Source: Pyxicephalus adspersus (Eukaryota; Chordata; Amphibia; Anura; Pyxicephalidae). Taken from it: a stretch of DNA of 64,000 nucleotides. Of this stretch, positions 1-12,489 are shown in pieces. The stretch is from NCBI RefSeq assembly GCF_032062135.1, contig NC_092861.1:144353876-144417875 (forward strand), read 5' to 3'. The position numbers and the translations under genes were made by a program. The notes under the pieces are model-generated. The model had not been told where the DNA came from and did no database searches. It saw nothing but the letters and a program-made list of their open reading frames with translations. Position 1 is the stretch's first letter. Each line of letters opens with the position of its first letter.

Positions 1-38
1 CTGCCTAGAGTCATTAAGTACAATAACATATAGACTTG

Positions 39-275
39 TTAAAGTGGAACTAAACCCATATTGTGCCATCTTGATTGGCCCAGCTGGGGTGACATAACTC
101 CCGGGCAGGTACATGGGAGCTTATTCAGTCCTGGCACCCACAGGGGGAACCAGGATGTGCCGGGTTTTCTGACAGATCAGACAGGTAAGAATACTCATTG
201 CAGGGATATCACCTTTTTGCAAATAAGCCCCGTCTGATGCCAAATATTTAAGGTAAAACTTTATACCCACTTTAA
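39..275. mobile_element. TTAA-flanked MITE, 237 bases
   Basis: It starts TTAAAGTGGAACTAAACCC and ends TATACCCACTTTAA, giving inverted ends around TTAAAGTGG with TTAA at both edges. The interior (CCATCTTGATTGGCCCAGC, CAGACAGGTAAGAAT) recurs in related copies near 48.3, 51.9 and 52.6 kb. TTAA targets are typical of piggyBac and Kolobok elements. The ends lack the piggyBac CCC start, so Kolobok-like is the better guess. It encodes nothing. Confidence 0.7.
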
Positions 276-654
276 TATATAACAAAGGGCAGATTGGGTA
301 TTGGTAAATCTGCAATCTTGATAAGGTGACAAAACAGGAGCACAACTGCTGGATAGAGTCAGAGTGTTGTGCCTTGTTTTACAGCAAAGCTCCTTCTGTC
401 TTTCACAATTTCACATGAAGGTCAACTGGCACGAAGTGGGACCTCAAGCACATCCTGGGAAAGAGACTGGTCATCTGAGGTTGCTCTGTGTGGGCAGAGT
501 TACAGGTTCTATTGATAGGAGGATAACCCAATTCATATTCAAATAAGAAATACCCGCCCTGATCAAGCTCCACCTGCACTGCTTTTTTTTATAATTCCTA
601 ATTCCACTAAAAATCTGAAAATTACAACTGCACGTACCAAGAGAATTACAGTTA

Positions 655-760
655 AACTGTGCTTTACAGTGCCATCAGTTTTGAACGGCAACCCAATGCA
701 CAATAGCAGGCAGTACACCGACCTGCAGCAGACTACAGTGCTGACGCACCAGATGGAGGT
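655..760. repeat. Degenerate interspersed repeat, copy 1
   Basis: The string CCATCAGTTTTGAA, followed by a run rich in GCAGGCA and CTACA, is shared with 3897-3990. No ends or target duplications are visible. The family is not recognised. Confidence 0.45.
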
Positions 761-1095
761 GGCTGGCAGGTTCATAGGAAAGTAAAGGACAGCTTTCCTA
801 GTCTGATTCCTATGTAGAGGATCCCTCTGCCAATTTGCCCCCAAGCTCCACCCCTATTAATTACACGCCTAACTACAAAAACTTTTTTCGGATTCCTGAA
901 ATTACAAAAGTTTTACCCTGAAAAATCACTGGGCAAAATGGTGGAGACTTCAGGCCTCCTCCACAAGGCAGACTTTAAATAAATATACTGAAGTGATGGG
1001 GGAAGTTTGGCTCCAATAAAACAACAAAACCAAATCATCTTTATAAAAGAAGTTTGTTTCAATTTTTCTTATTCTTATTCCCACAGAAACCTTGT

Positions 1096-1755
1096 GTCAC
1101 TGTGCCACAGGACAGGATGGTGGACCCTTCCTGTCACAAGCCCATTTGGCAGTGATGTGCACAGGGTGCAGGGTCTAAGCAACAGCCCGGTCTTCTCCAG
1201 AACCTTTAGAGGTCTAGGCTGCCAGGTTGTGACCCCCGTGCACGCAGAGGCAGGTTACTGCTGACAGACCAGAATAATTAAATTTTTGTGTGGTCAGACA
1301 AGCCAAAGGGCAGGGCAGGCGGCAAACAGAAGTAAGGGTCAAGCCGGGGTTGGTACATAATAATCAGGAACAGGAGACACAGAAAGGAGAAACTTGAACG
1401 AGACTCAAAAGGAACTCCTTGTTCAGACAACTTCCTGTTGCTAGTCGCTTCAATTTATAGGAGATGTCATGTGGCAAATGAGAGTCACATGACCAGCAAG
1501 TGAAAGAACCCAGCACCAGAGGGAGTGCTGGAGCAGAGGCAGCTCAGGTGGTATTTAAACTTCTGCCAGCAGGGGGAGTGCTTTTGCAAAATATTCTGGT
1601 TCTTTGGGGTAAAGGGCAGCTCCCAGAGGATCACATGATTGAGACCAAGAAGTGATCAGCGGACAGGATTCTTGAACAGGGCTACAGAGGAATGTGAAGT
1701 GGGTGACACAGACAGTGGCACAGATCCCCTGGTCCTTCGGGGATCTGTGACACCC
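1096..1755. repeat. Unclassified repeat-like block
   Basis: Non-coding block with GTGTCACTGTGCCACAG near its left edge and CAGTGGCACAG...GGATCTGTGACACC near its right edge, an imperfect inverted arrangement. It contains short internal echoes such as AGCACCAGAGGGAGTGCT and GCCAGCAGGGGGAGTGCT. It looks like an old mobile element, perhaps LTR-related, but no protein remnant or clear target duplication is visible. Confidence 0.35.
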
Positions 1756-2893
1756 AGAAAGTTACAACTATACATATCAAGAAAATCTCAGCTAAACACT
1801 GATGTTATAATAACTCACACAGATTGCATGTTAAATAAAACAAGTTATTTCTTTATTTTTTTGTGAATTACAGTTTTCCTGTTGCAAAAAAAAGCAAAAA
1901 CCAAAAAGCAAAAAAATATTGTTATAATTACATAAAAGTCTCACTTATTGTATCGAGCTCAAAGGGCATAAAACTAAATCACATCTTCCTTTGAAAACTA
2001 CCAGCCATGTTTTAAAAAAGTTCTATTGGCCTTAGAATTCTGAATAAATGCCTGGTAATGGCAGTAGGGCAATTCAGTACTATGTCTATTGAATACACCT
2101 GTTGAAAGTATGTTGCCATTGTAGCAAATAAAATGTGAAATGTTTAAAATAATATTGATTGGATAGCATATTGGGTAAAAGCAAAGGGTTTATTTTTTCT
2201 ATTTGGTGGGCAATACTGGTAATGGTGGCTAGCGCTTTTACAATGGCACCAGGCCTCTAAGGAACCTTTAGCACCAGTGGTCTATAGGTGGCTACAATAC
2301 ATATTTTAAAGAATATTAGTTATTCTGTATATTTATTTTTCCAAGAATGGCAGTGTTCTAAAAGGTGACCTATATTTAAAGTCAGCACTTTCTGCAACAA
2401 GGCTGGTATAGCCGTATATATACAGAATGAAATCTAAGGCACTACTGCCTGTGCTAGTCTCAGGAGATCTGGGATGAAATTTGGTGTTGTCACTGCTGTG
2501 CTTCTTACTGCTCTCTTTGCTGGAGAGGAAGCTGTACCTAGGGACTTGAGGTAAAAGGATCTCCCTGCTTCTTCCATTTTTTTTGGAACTATGCTTTATC
2601 CATTTCTCTTGCTGATACTTGAATATTTTCCCACCAGTCACCAAATCAAGTTAACAGGGAGGCAGCTTTTTCAAGCAAATCCCTGTCTCTACCAAAATGG
2701 CAACTTCCACTCTGAGACACAATATAAAGAATAGTAAATCAGTAAGGGAGGAAGTTTGGTGGTGAACAGACAACAAGCAGTACTGATGGCTAGTACTTTG
2801 ACTTTGTTTCGCTTTTTGGGCCGTTTATACCTTTTTAATGTAATTACTTTGATTTTATTTTGAAAATAGTAAATTTTTGTGTGTCCCATAGGA

Positions 2894-3221
2894 CAGTGGT
2901 CCCCAACCTGTGGTCTGCGGCTCTGGCCAGTGCAGCCCCCAGCAGCGAGAGCTGTAGATCATGTTTCCCGTATGCATCACAGGCTCAGGGGGGTGGGCGG
3001 GTTATGTCTCTGGATACAACCCACTCACTCTCCCATCACAAGTTCAGACCTGCGATGGGAGAGTGGGAGGGTTCTGGCATCATGACATCATTATGGGGGA
3101 ATTTTCTTCCGACACATATACCCTGTGGTGTTGCTCAAACAAGCATGACATCATTATTGGGGAATTTTCACCTGGCACATATACCCTGTGGTGTTGCTCA
3201 AACAAGCAAGAAGAACCACTG
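2894..3221. mobile_element. hAT-like non-autonomous element
   Basis: It begins CAGTGGTCCCCAACCTG, the typical end of Charlie-type hAT elements, and closes with AAGAACCACTG, so both ends carry CAGTGGT in inverted orientation. The interior has a palindrome around CTCTCCCATC/GATGGGAGAG and a tandem 63-base duplication at 3081-3206. Flanking target duplication is not clear. No transposase is encoded. Confidence 0.6.
3081..3206. repeat. 63-base tandem duplication inside the hAT-like element
   Basis: Two adjacent copies begin CATGACATCATTAT at 3081 and 3144. Both run through ACACATATACCCTGTGGTG/GCACATATACCCTGTGGTG to CAAACAAG. They differ at a handful of bases. Confidence 0.85.
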
Positions 3222-3835
3222 CATGGAGCGAGAATTGCAAGAATTATTACACCACAGAAATATGAACACTTACGCCATGTGAGAAGCACTGGTATTTTAC
3301 GAAACATATGTATATTGCCATTTGCTATTTTGGCCCTTTAAAGTTGGTCAGGCAGAGGCAGACACACAGCCAAATACTCCAGCAGGGGGAACATGCTATT
3401 CTTGTCTATGAGAGACAAGTGAATCTGGTAACTGCTTCAAACCAACAATGTCTATTCACATGCAAAAAATAAAATTTGCTGGACTAAACTTTAAAAACAA
3501 TCTCTAAAGCAAGCATAAAAATGTAAGATATTAAAAAGAGATTTCTTGTTAGGCTTGCAAAAATGTGCTTGAAGCTACTCAAAACCTGATTGGCTTATTA
3601 TGAATTACAGCACATGCTGCTGAATCCTGCAAGCTATATCATTTTGCACAATTATATAATACTTTTCCAATTCATTATTTTAGAGGCAAAGCAAACAATG
3701 TAGAGTGAACCCGTCAGACATTTTAGGGTGCAACGTGCCTGCTACTACCTTTGTTAGTCTTTTCTGTGTGCCCATCAGATACTGGTTTCATTTTATTACT
3801 AAGAGCTTGACTTCCATCAAAGCCCCACCCAGCCT

Positions 3836-3900
3836 ATGGGAATGGATTTCTTCAAAGTAATTTGGTATTTGCTAGCAAATGTTTTGAATCCTAGATGCTG
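3836..3900. repeat. Fragment of the 'GGCCTGATTTATTAAAG' repeat family
   Basis: GGAATGGATTTCTTCAAAGT and TTTGCTAGCAAATGTTTTGA match the inner part of the fuller copy at 5697-5850. The family's palindromic end is missing here. Confidence 0.5.
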
Positions 3901-3990
3901 TACAGAGCCATCAGTTTTGAAAAGCAGCAGGCAATGAACAGTGCACCCACACCGCAAACTACAATGCTCATACATTGTGACGCGCGACAT
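3897..3990. repeat. Degenerate interspersed repeat, copy 2
   Basis: Shares CCATCAGTTTTGAA and the following interior with 655-760, in the same orientation. Confidence 0.45.
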
Positions 3991-5084
3991 TAAAGGGACA
4001 GGTCTGGATTTTAGTGTGTTAAAGTTTACTGCAAGTTTATTTGAAGAATAGGTTTCCTTAATGCAGTGATTCTTAAGAAATAGTAAACACACATAATCTA
4101 TATGTATTTTTAAATATAATTGTTTTCCTGGTGCATTTCGGAATAGAGCGTATTGTCTAAAAGTTTAAAATAGCTGGTAGGTTTTCATAAAATAGAAATT
4201 GGGCCAAATTCGTTGAATATTTGTAATACTGTGACAATAAAAATTAGTAGCTCTTTCTAAAAAGCTTTCCAAGTAATGGGCAGATAACCTCCCTTCCACT
4301 ACTTTCTGTAAATTGCAAGACCCCTAATGTTCTATTACTGTCTATACTTGACTCACAAAAGTCCTTCTATTGTTTTATGTCTCTTTACCCAGTTCCCAGC
4401 TATGCTCCCCAGTCATGGTCATTATAAGGTTGCCTCACTCTGGCCACTTGCTTTGCATTTTATCAAGTATAGTACGATAGGACGAGCACAATTTCTCTAC
4501 ATGGCGTTGAAATAGCTGTTGTAAATCTGGGAAAATCTAGTGGAGATTTTTGTTTCATGGATCCTGGGGAAACAAGGGATTATCAAAGCAGCAGACCAAA
4601 AAAAAAGAGTAATAGGTTGGTTTTTCAATGCACATGCCAATTGGGCAGACAGAAAAAAGCAAAAAAGAGGCCATTGTGTCATGTGAGCCAGTAATCATGG
4701 GACTGGGGTCTTGTTATTATGTAGACCTTCTTGTTGCATGATTGTCTGAGCTCCGTGCTTATAATTATCAGCCTGGGCCACAAGATGGTTCATTTAATGT
4801 TCATTGGTTCCAAGGACAAAGTATAAGTCTTACAGGAAAAAGTTCAATCACAAAATGACTGCCTCATTATCTGTAGATGACAGGTGCACTTTAAAATATA
4901 TATTTTTGAATAAATGTCCTTAGGCCAGCATTATTAGATTTACATCAAATGTCATTGGGTCAGGTGTTGTGCCACGTGGCTACACAACAGTTGGTCACTG
5001 TTTGCTGATAGCTGGTGACATCTCAGCTCTTTTCCAGTTGCAGAAAAAAAATATTTTACCAACGACATTAAAAAACACACACTT

Positions 5085-5090
5085 TTTATT
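5085..5090 (-). promoter_or_regulatory. Candidate GPATCH2 polyadenylation signal
   Basis: On the minus strand AATAAA lies about 40 bases after the GPATCH2 stop codon, followed closely by the GT-rich run GTGTGTGTTTTTTAATG. This fits a poly(A) hexamer plus downstream element, but would give a very short 3' untranslated region. More distal sites are possible. Confidence 0.35.
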
Positions 5091-5130
5091 TCCTAAGACG
5101 TCTGGAGATGTTTTGTGGCATGCGAATACA

Positions 5131-5361
<231 letters not shown>

Positions 5362-5696
5362 TTATATAATCTTTAATTTAACCAGAATTACAGGCATTAA
5401 ACACAGAGTCATTGAATATGTGACACAGAATAAAAAAGCCTGCAGCCCAATTACATAACATTACTATTGCCCATATTTACATATCACAGACATATTACAG
5501 GGTGGTTTACAAATAAGCTATAAATTTATGAGTGGTGTGACACGACATTCCTAGACCCTGGGGAAATAAATGAACCTTGCAGAGTACAGATCTCAAGAAG
5601 ACGACCAATGAACCATGAACCCCAAGGAATACAGTGTACTGCCTAACCCTAGTAGCTTCTAAATATTGCCTGGCCAGATAAAATGTGCACTTATAG

Positions 5697-5850
5697 GGCC
5701 TGATTTATTAAAGTTCTCCATGGCAGGAGAGAATACACTTTCATCAGTGAAGCTGGGTGATCCAGCAAACCCAGAATGGGTTTCTAAAAGTGGTTTGATA
5801 TTTGTTAGCAAATGTTTTTAATCTTAAAATAAACTAGATTAAGCTTTAAA
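5697..5850. repeat. 'GGCCTGATTTATTAAAG' repeat family member
   Basis: Starts GGGCCTGATTTATTAAAGTT, continues GTGATCCAGCAAACCCAGAA and TTGTTAGCAAATGTTTTTAA. Related copies lie at 3836, 7935 and, in palindromic form, at 46775. It is probably a non-autonomous DNA element; no coding content. Confidence 0.6.
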
Positions 5851-6599
5851 TCTGATTGGAAATTGGAGAGGTGAATTGTGCCCACGTGTATAAAATAACG
5901 CTGTATCGTCATATCTCTTTTCTTCAACCTCTTTTAGAAAGCTAATCTTTCTACCAACACAGGAAAGCATAATTATTTCACATTACATACAAGATCCAAA
6001 AAAAAAGCAAAGGGCTTAAAAAAAAAAAAAACCCTGGTAACTTCCCAATACGGCACCATAAGAACCCTCAGTGGAAAGCATGATAAATATCCTGTAGACC
6101 CTGGTTAAGATGGTGCTTATGACAGCATTACAGGCTACTTTACATGAAAATGAGAGATCATTCATTTCTGCTCAACAGCTGTCAGGACAGGTAGAGTCTA
6201 TTTAAACAGCACTGCTGCATTCAATGCCATACCCTCCATTTTACAGGGACTGCCATGAATTAATTCAATTCCATCTGTAATCTAAAATCAGATCAGAGGT
6301 CTAACGCTGCTTGAGGGTAAACATCTGTTTAATCATTTTTCGACACAACAGCTTGCAAATATGCTGATTTCAAATGTTGCTTAATGTTGAAGAAACCCTA
6401 TATTCCAAGTATAAAGAAGGAAACCAAAAATAGAGCATTGAAAACCCATCTCAAAGATGAGCAATGCACATTCTGGTGTACCCTACCAAACGAGATTGAG
6501 TTCAGGTATTTCCAGTGAAGGATCCTAATGCCTTAGCATTGAAGAACATTTTAGAGAATTGTATACCTTCACCAGTTTAGGGCGTTCAGCAATGTCTGG

Positions 6600-6745
6600 G
6601 CATCTATGTGCAAAGCCAACTCCATATTGACATGGTTTGATGGGTCTGGTGTTGGAAACTCAAGTGGCCTTTACAGAGCCGTCAGCTGTACCCTAGTGAA
6701 TAAATTTGGAATAAACTGGAATGCAGATTGAGTCAGATCTTCTCA
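6600..6745 (+). pseudogene. Tc1-like transposase relic (C-terminal part)
   Basis: AAGCCAACTCCATATTGACA, TGGTTTGATGGGTCTGGTGT and AACTCAAGTGGCCTTTACAG correspond to the region encoding KDMVxxFGVEELEWPAQSPDLNPIEHLW in Tc1-like transposases. The reading frame is lost. It is the same lineage as the relics at 16256-16720 and 59512-59757. Confidence 0.6.
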
Positions 6746-7259
6746 TACAAAATTCTATATTTGGATGAAAAGGCACATGGTATTTACAATGATTTTCATT
6801 CTTACATAAAATAGTATATATATTTTTGTTCCACAAATTTCCAGAAACATGCAGTAATATTGTTCTAGATGCATCAATGGGATGTTATAGAAAATAGTTA
6901 AAAGTAAGGTTTTCCTTCAAAAGCAACATAAAATATTCAAATGCTGAAAAATTACAAGCAATTATTTATCGGGCTTCAGTAATCTGGCAGAAAAAAGCAT
7001 GACGGACACTGTGCAGTACTCTATAGCAACTCAGCAGTTTTCACCTTTGAACAATTTATACTGTTGCTGCCGAGAGATACTGCGCACTGTACACTGTACT
7101 TTTTGAATTAAATAAGTCAATACGACCCCTGAGAAAATAGAGGTGGATATATATACATACTAGTTAGACTTCTATGAGGTTGAGCTACACATAAACCCCA
7201 GGATAAGCAGGGGTGCTTTATTTAATTCACCCGACAGTTATGGTTGAAAATAGGATTTC

Positions 7260-7490
7260 TCAGAATCCTGTATCAGACATATAAAAAGGTACAGAGCGAT
7301 CTGAGCTTCCAGCATAGCAAGGAGCGCTCAGGATGGTAATTTGTTTGCGTAATTGGCTCAAGAGATGAAAATCTTGTATCAGTCTCTCTTAGCCGCTAAT
7401 CTATCCAGCTGACTGCAAGCCTAATTGGCAGCTTGTTTAGTAATTTGGCTCCTAAAGTGGTTCTATTGATGTAGGATAAACAGCCAATAG
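7260..7490. other. Low-repeat stretch, candidate conserved non-coding element
   Basis: No similarity to the repeats elsewhere in the window, and higher sequence complexity than its surroundings. It contains several TAATTGG/CTAATTGGC-type homeodomain-like sites (GCGTAATTGGCTC, CCTAATTGGCAGC) and GCCGCTAATC within about 120 bases. No open frame or splice signals fit an exon. The regulatory reading is inference only. Confidence 0.25.
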
Positions 7491-7934
7491 AAGGGGAGGT
7501 AATACTCACTGTTTATATTTTACACATGTGCCTGTTTTATGTGTTGTTTTGTATTCCTGTGGGTTTCCAATATAAATACTGATCCTTGTGACTACTGGTA
7601 CCCTCCTATGTACTAAAATATGTTCTTAATTAAGTAGTGGGCATATCTGTGTAAAAACTAGGTGGTGAAAAAGTTCTAGTGGCCATCAATAGTGATAACT
7701 GAGTGTATTGCTTGTGTCTCAGGTCAAACCTAATATCTGGCTATCAAAATAGCTTATCATATTGGGAGATTATGAAAATCTTGGCCCAATCCTTGATGGC
7801 GTAAACCACTTGAAGATAGGCAAATACCTCCTGTTCTGATAATGCCAAGAGCAATAATTGCCCATCTGTGTTCACCACTGGTATGATAGTCATTCTATGA
7901 TGTACATTCTAGATAGCACGGTAGTTGAGTCATT

Positions 7935-8030
7935 GGGCCTAATTTATTAAAGCCCTCCAAGACTCCAAGAGAAGATAGACTATCATGGAAGAACCTGTGT
8001 GATCCAGCAAACACTTCAATGTGTCGGTGA
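7935..8030. repeat. 'GGCCTGATTTATTAAAG' repeat family member, partial
   Basis: GGGCCTAATTTATTAAAGCC, then CCAAGAGAAGATAGAC and GTGATCCAGCAAACACTTCA, match the family ends at 5697 and 46775. Confidence 0.55.
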
Positions 8031-9082
8031 TCAGTTTAATAGAAAAATGTAAAAAATGTAAAAAGAAAAACAATATATATATGAATATATATATAAATGT
8101 GAAGAAGGTGCTTCGAGAACAATTGTTTTTAGTCTTCTTGCATTGGGACTGTGTTAGGTACTGGTGACCAAAGCATCTCAACACAACCGTTATGAACAAG
8201 CCCCTCAGTTTGGATTGCAAGGAACATGTCATACTGACAAATATCTCACTGCTTTCATGCAGATTACAGTGGTCCCTATCTTTAATGACCTGCTTGGGAA
8301 GGAGGAATTTACAAATGGGGCTCCCTTAGTTATATTCCGACAAGTTGGATATATTATTGCACACAGAGAATAGCCTGTCCCACTCAAACCATGACCTAGT
8401 AAAGGTACTTAAATTCTAAAACGAAAGAACACAGAACCAAGGGACACTTAAACACCCCCTCCTTTGTGCAATCGCCAATTGTCCAGCCCTCAAGACACGA
8501 GTATGATACAACAAAATCTACTGGAATGTGACTTTGACTCGAGGCTGGAACTATAAATTTAGAAATCAATAAGCAGCTCTATCAATATTCATTTTACTTT
8601 TTCAATAGAAAATACAGAGGTGAAAGAGCAGAGAATAAGCGAGGGAGGTAAAACAAATTGCGTGTTCTTGTCACAATTAATAAATGTTTATCCAATAACA
8701 TACACCGACTCCTCTACAGTTTGTTATAATTCCACTCACCGATCTTTGGCCAGTAATTGGGTTTGTAAATATTTATAAAAAAAAGAAAAAAAAACATAGA
8801 TGCAATTTAAAACTTTTGGCTACGGCCGTTGGAAGCCAATAGTTCTATGTTAACTCTTTCGGACTATGTATACCAATACACAAGAAGAGATTATACGCAA
8901 AATATACAAACGTAGGCAATTTGATGGTACCCCTCCAAGATAAAAAATGACAAATGACTCTGAAAATGGTACCTACCATTGTTTATTCCATATTTAATAA
9001 GCATAGGCTTTGCCTTAAAGTTTTATTTTTTGGACTATTAAAATATTAACACAAATGAAAATTGACAAACAATTTACCTAAA

Positions 9083-9945
9083 TCTAATATTTAGTTGCAC
9101 AACCCTTGGTAAACAAACTATTCCTGTAACTCTCAAGACTTCTTTACCTGTCAATAGGTGGTTTGACCCTTCCTGAGCAAACTACAACAGCTGGTAGATG
9201 TGCAGGGTGCATTCTCTATTTCAGTTCTTTCCAATAATATCCAACATGATTTAAATAAAGACTCATAGAAGGCTATTTCAAGGTAGCCCAATGATTTGTT
9301 CTAAACTTTGTTCTTGTGTGTTTTGGGTTTTTAGCCATGACCTGCAACTGGGACACAGCACCCTGATACCCGGCAGTACAAATCACTCCAGAATATCTTG
9401 ATAGTTTTGAGATTTCATGAGTCCCTGACAAACTCAAAGAACCCCATGACAGATGCAACAAAGCAGTCCCAAAACATAAGAAGGGCTACTTTCTCACAGT
9501 AGCAGTCACATTTCTATGAAAGACTATTTTTTTCATCGGTGGACAAGGAACAAAAGGACATTCTTCGAGAAGCATCATGACTTGTCAATGTGGATTTTAG
9601 TGAATTCCAATTGTTTCTTTTAACAGTGGAGGGCTCTTGAATCTTCTTCCAAAATGCAAAATCTTCTAAAATGGTGTTTAGCTAGTATCTCTTAGAAGTT
9701 TTCTTTGGCTTTTTGTCTACCATTTCCACTATTTCTCTGCTGTCCATTTTTCACGTGCAACCATATACAGGGAGATTGAATACAGTCTCATTGATCCTAA
9801 ATTTATAAATATTTGAAATTATGTAAACAGGAACATCAACAAGCTTCAAGATGGTCTCATGGAATTTCCTTTAGCATGTCTGTGTATAATCTTTTTTGTG
9901 ATCTCCTCAGACAACTCTCTCATTTGCTTTTACTGGTCCATGACC
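9083..9945 (-). pseudogene. Decayed Tc1-like transposase, nearly full length
   Basis: Read on the minus strand, this follows the DNA of a Tc1-like element of the type common in fish and frogs. It begins at ATGGACCAG (near 9942, M-D-Q), continues with a region translating to RELSEEITKKII, and passes through stretches matching AAKQSQNIKKGYF-like and KISRYSG-like blocks towards TTGTGCAACTAAATATTAG near 9083. A TAG falls in the fourth codon and further stops and frame losses follow, so it is dead. In life such a transposase cuts and pastes its element at TA. It is a different lineage from the Tc1 elements at 28082 and 53849. Exact outer ends could not be fixed. Confidence 0.75.
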
Positions 9946-11292
9946 ACTATTCTTTATTGTTTCCATTTAAATAGGCTGAATGACTGAATGCACAATTGGA
10001 GATATATGCGCTACTAAATAAGGGAAACTAATATTTCTAATCTATTTAAGTATATACACTTTAATTATTTTACTTTCTCTGATTATTTATATAGGCATAC
10101 CAACACATGAACCCAGTTCATAAAAATATTTGTAAACTATGTATTGGCATCACTTTCCTGTGAGTCTAGAGTGACTTGACAAACCTTAAGGGTGCAAGTC
10201 CCAGGCTTAAAAATAAAGAATGAAAGTTAGACCCAGAGGAGGAGGAGTAACAGAACTGTGATGAGTGCCCTGATGAACCATAATAAGGGCTAATACAAGT
10301 TTTTTTTTTGTTATTTTATTTTTAGGGTGTAGAGGTAGGAGATTCATGAAAAACAGAGTTGGGGTTTAAGATCTCACTGTTGCAAACGCTGATAGCATTG
10401 TCAATGTTTGCTCCCTCTGATTACAAAGTCCAGGGGTTGCAAACACACATGTTGCATAGATTTCATAACTGAAAGCCTGATTTGCATCTAATTTGCTTGA
10501 TAAATGCCCCAATGTGTTTATTATCTGGGATTTAGGAAAGTAGCTAGCATTTTCAGGCAAGATCAATCATAGCAATCTCAATATTACATAAAAATACAAC
10601 TTTCCATATACAAAGTAATATGCATATGTGTTTTGCTTGCATAGAGCTCACACATTCACTTAGCCAGTATACTAAAGAAAGATCTTACATCACTACAGGA
10701 AATCTAGAATTAGATGAAGACTTAAGAAGTCAATTTGGTAAGTGTTACAGAGAGCCTCTTACTCTTTTGAGAATACACTGATTAGCTTATGCACAATGTC
10801 TCGCAAACATTAGCTGATTGCTTTTCCTCAGTATTAACAGAACAATTTTATAGCTTGCTCTGAGTGCTAGGATGAAGAAGCATGTCCGCTATATGGAGCA
10901 AAGTGAAGGTTTTATAGGCCGCCTGGACTTGTTGTAGTAACTGTTCCCTGGCTATACACATAAATCCAGTTGCAGAGTAAGTGTCACCTTGTGGGGGAAG
11001 CCATTCGTGGGTTGAAAGTTCCTGCTATCAAAAATGGGTAAAGGCCCAAGGAGGAGGTTTGGTGGTGAATTGGGTGGAAGGTGCCAACCTGCAAACACTA
11101 GGGGAGAAGTCACATAACACTTGGGAAGAAAGAATTATCAACTTTGTTGCTCCCTTTTGGAGCTAAGCACTAAGAACATAAAATATCCACCATTTTAGGT
11201 TTAAATTTCGGTCAGCTAAATACATTCCAAATGCACCAAACCAAAACGTGTTCAAAGGTTTTACAGTTCATGTTCTTTGGAAGGTAGACTAA

Positions 11293-11635
11293 GGCTGCGT
11301 ACACACGTTCTATAATTGTCATTGGAAAGAATCTTTCACAATCTTTTTCAACAACTTCAAAAGACTGAACGAGCGATTGTTTCCAGTGCCATACAACTGA
11401 AAAATGGACAAACAAGCACTGTACATACAGCACTGTTCTGCTCTATGGAGATAGGAGCAGGAAGAACGACAGAGCAGCACCCCGCTGCGCGCTCTCTCTC
11501 TGCTTCACTTCCATTATAATCATTCTTCGTTCATGGACCTGCCAGGAGGAATTCATGAACAAGTACTGTACATACGCTAGATTCTCGTCTGATATCGGCC
11601 CTGAGGCGAAAATCATCTGCCGTGTGTACGTAGCC
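11293..11635. mobile_element. GGCTACGTACACAC MITE (Harbinger-like), copy 1 of a back-to-back pair
   Basis: Ends are GGCTGCGTACACACG and GTGTGTACGTAGCC, with TAA on the left and TTA on the right. The interior holds GTCATTGGAAAGAATC, TACATACAGCACTGTTCTGC and GATTCTCGTCTGATATCGGC, shared with the copies at 13783, 43170 and 55342. A 3-base TTA/TAA target is the PIF/Harbinger signature, so that class is inferred. No coding capacity. Confidence 0.75.
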
Positions 11636-11638
11636 TTA

Positions 11639-11885
11639 GACAATCGACTGCATGATGCATAAACGAGTGCTGTACATACAGCGCCATTCTGCTCTATAAA
11701 GAGGGGAGGGGAAGAACGATGGAGCAGTACCCCACTGCGCTCTCTCCCCCCTCACTTCCATTACAATCATTCGTTATCCATGGATCCGCCAATACAATCG
11801 TTTGGACGAAGAGCGCTGTACACACGGAAGATTCTCGCCCTGAGCCGATTATCGGACGAGAACAATATCATGTGTGTACCTAGCC
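11639..11885. mobile_element. GGCTACGTACACAC MITE, copy 2, left end lost
   Basis: Starts directly after the TTA that closes the previous copy. It carries the shared interior (GCTGTACATACAGCGCCATT, CACTTCCATTACAATCATTC, GATTATCGGACGAGAA) and the right end GTGTGTACCTAGCC followed by TAA. The left terminal repeat is missing. Confidence 0.75.
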
Positions 11886-12489
11886 TAAGACTGAGTAGAT
11901 AAATAAGCCCTTCCCCTGCCAACATCCTGCAAAGGTGGACCCCTGGTGTCTGTGTGGGATCTTTGAAATATTCAGAAATACCCCCTGCTGAGTCAGATCT
12001 CTATGTCTGTAAAGAGGAAAGATCATGCTTCCCCTCTGTAGGACAACACGTGGAAGGAAAGTAAAAATGGCTAGATTTGTGTCAGCGTTCTAACTTTTAT
12101 TATGGCAACTTAGTACATTAATTGGAAAGAGAGCAATTCATAACTTCCTGATGGGGAGTTGCCTTACCTGAAATAATTTTAAACATACATGGTGTACCTT
12201 TAAACAAGAGAGTCCTGGACTCTCCTCAGCCAACAGGAGCTTCCAAAGTGGCTACAAGCCAACTCAGCAGGGACCTCAAGTCAGTTCTGCACTGTGGGCT
12301 ATGTCTGCCACTGCCATCAAGGAAAGACAAAACTAAGTGTATAAGAACAGCAAAGATGCAACATATCAGTCTTGAAACTTTTACATCTATTCTTCTCAGA
12401 AGTGATCTATACATGTGCTGCTTAATGATGGAAAGATTTTAACTGTGTAATATGCACAGGTGAGTTTATAAATTATTAGTAAATAACTA

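Larger units (their letters stand above)
1..5130. other. Downstream flank of GPATCH2, no gene recognised
   Basis: No coding exon can be supported here. The stretch holds a TTAA-flanked MITE at the left edge, two copies of a shared degenerate repeat (655-760 and 3897-3990), an unclassified repeat-like block (1096-1755) and a hAT-like element (2894-3221). Between these, 1756-2893 and 4030-5080 look like ordinary AT-rich DNA. All open frames are short, have no splice context and match no family I know. Part of it near 5131 may be 3' untranslated sequence of GPATCH2. In mammals the gene beyond the GPATCH2 3' end is ESRRG, but none of it is visible. Confidence 0.6.
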
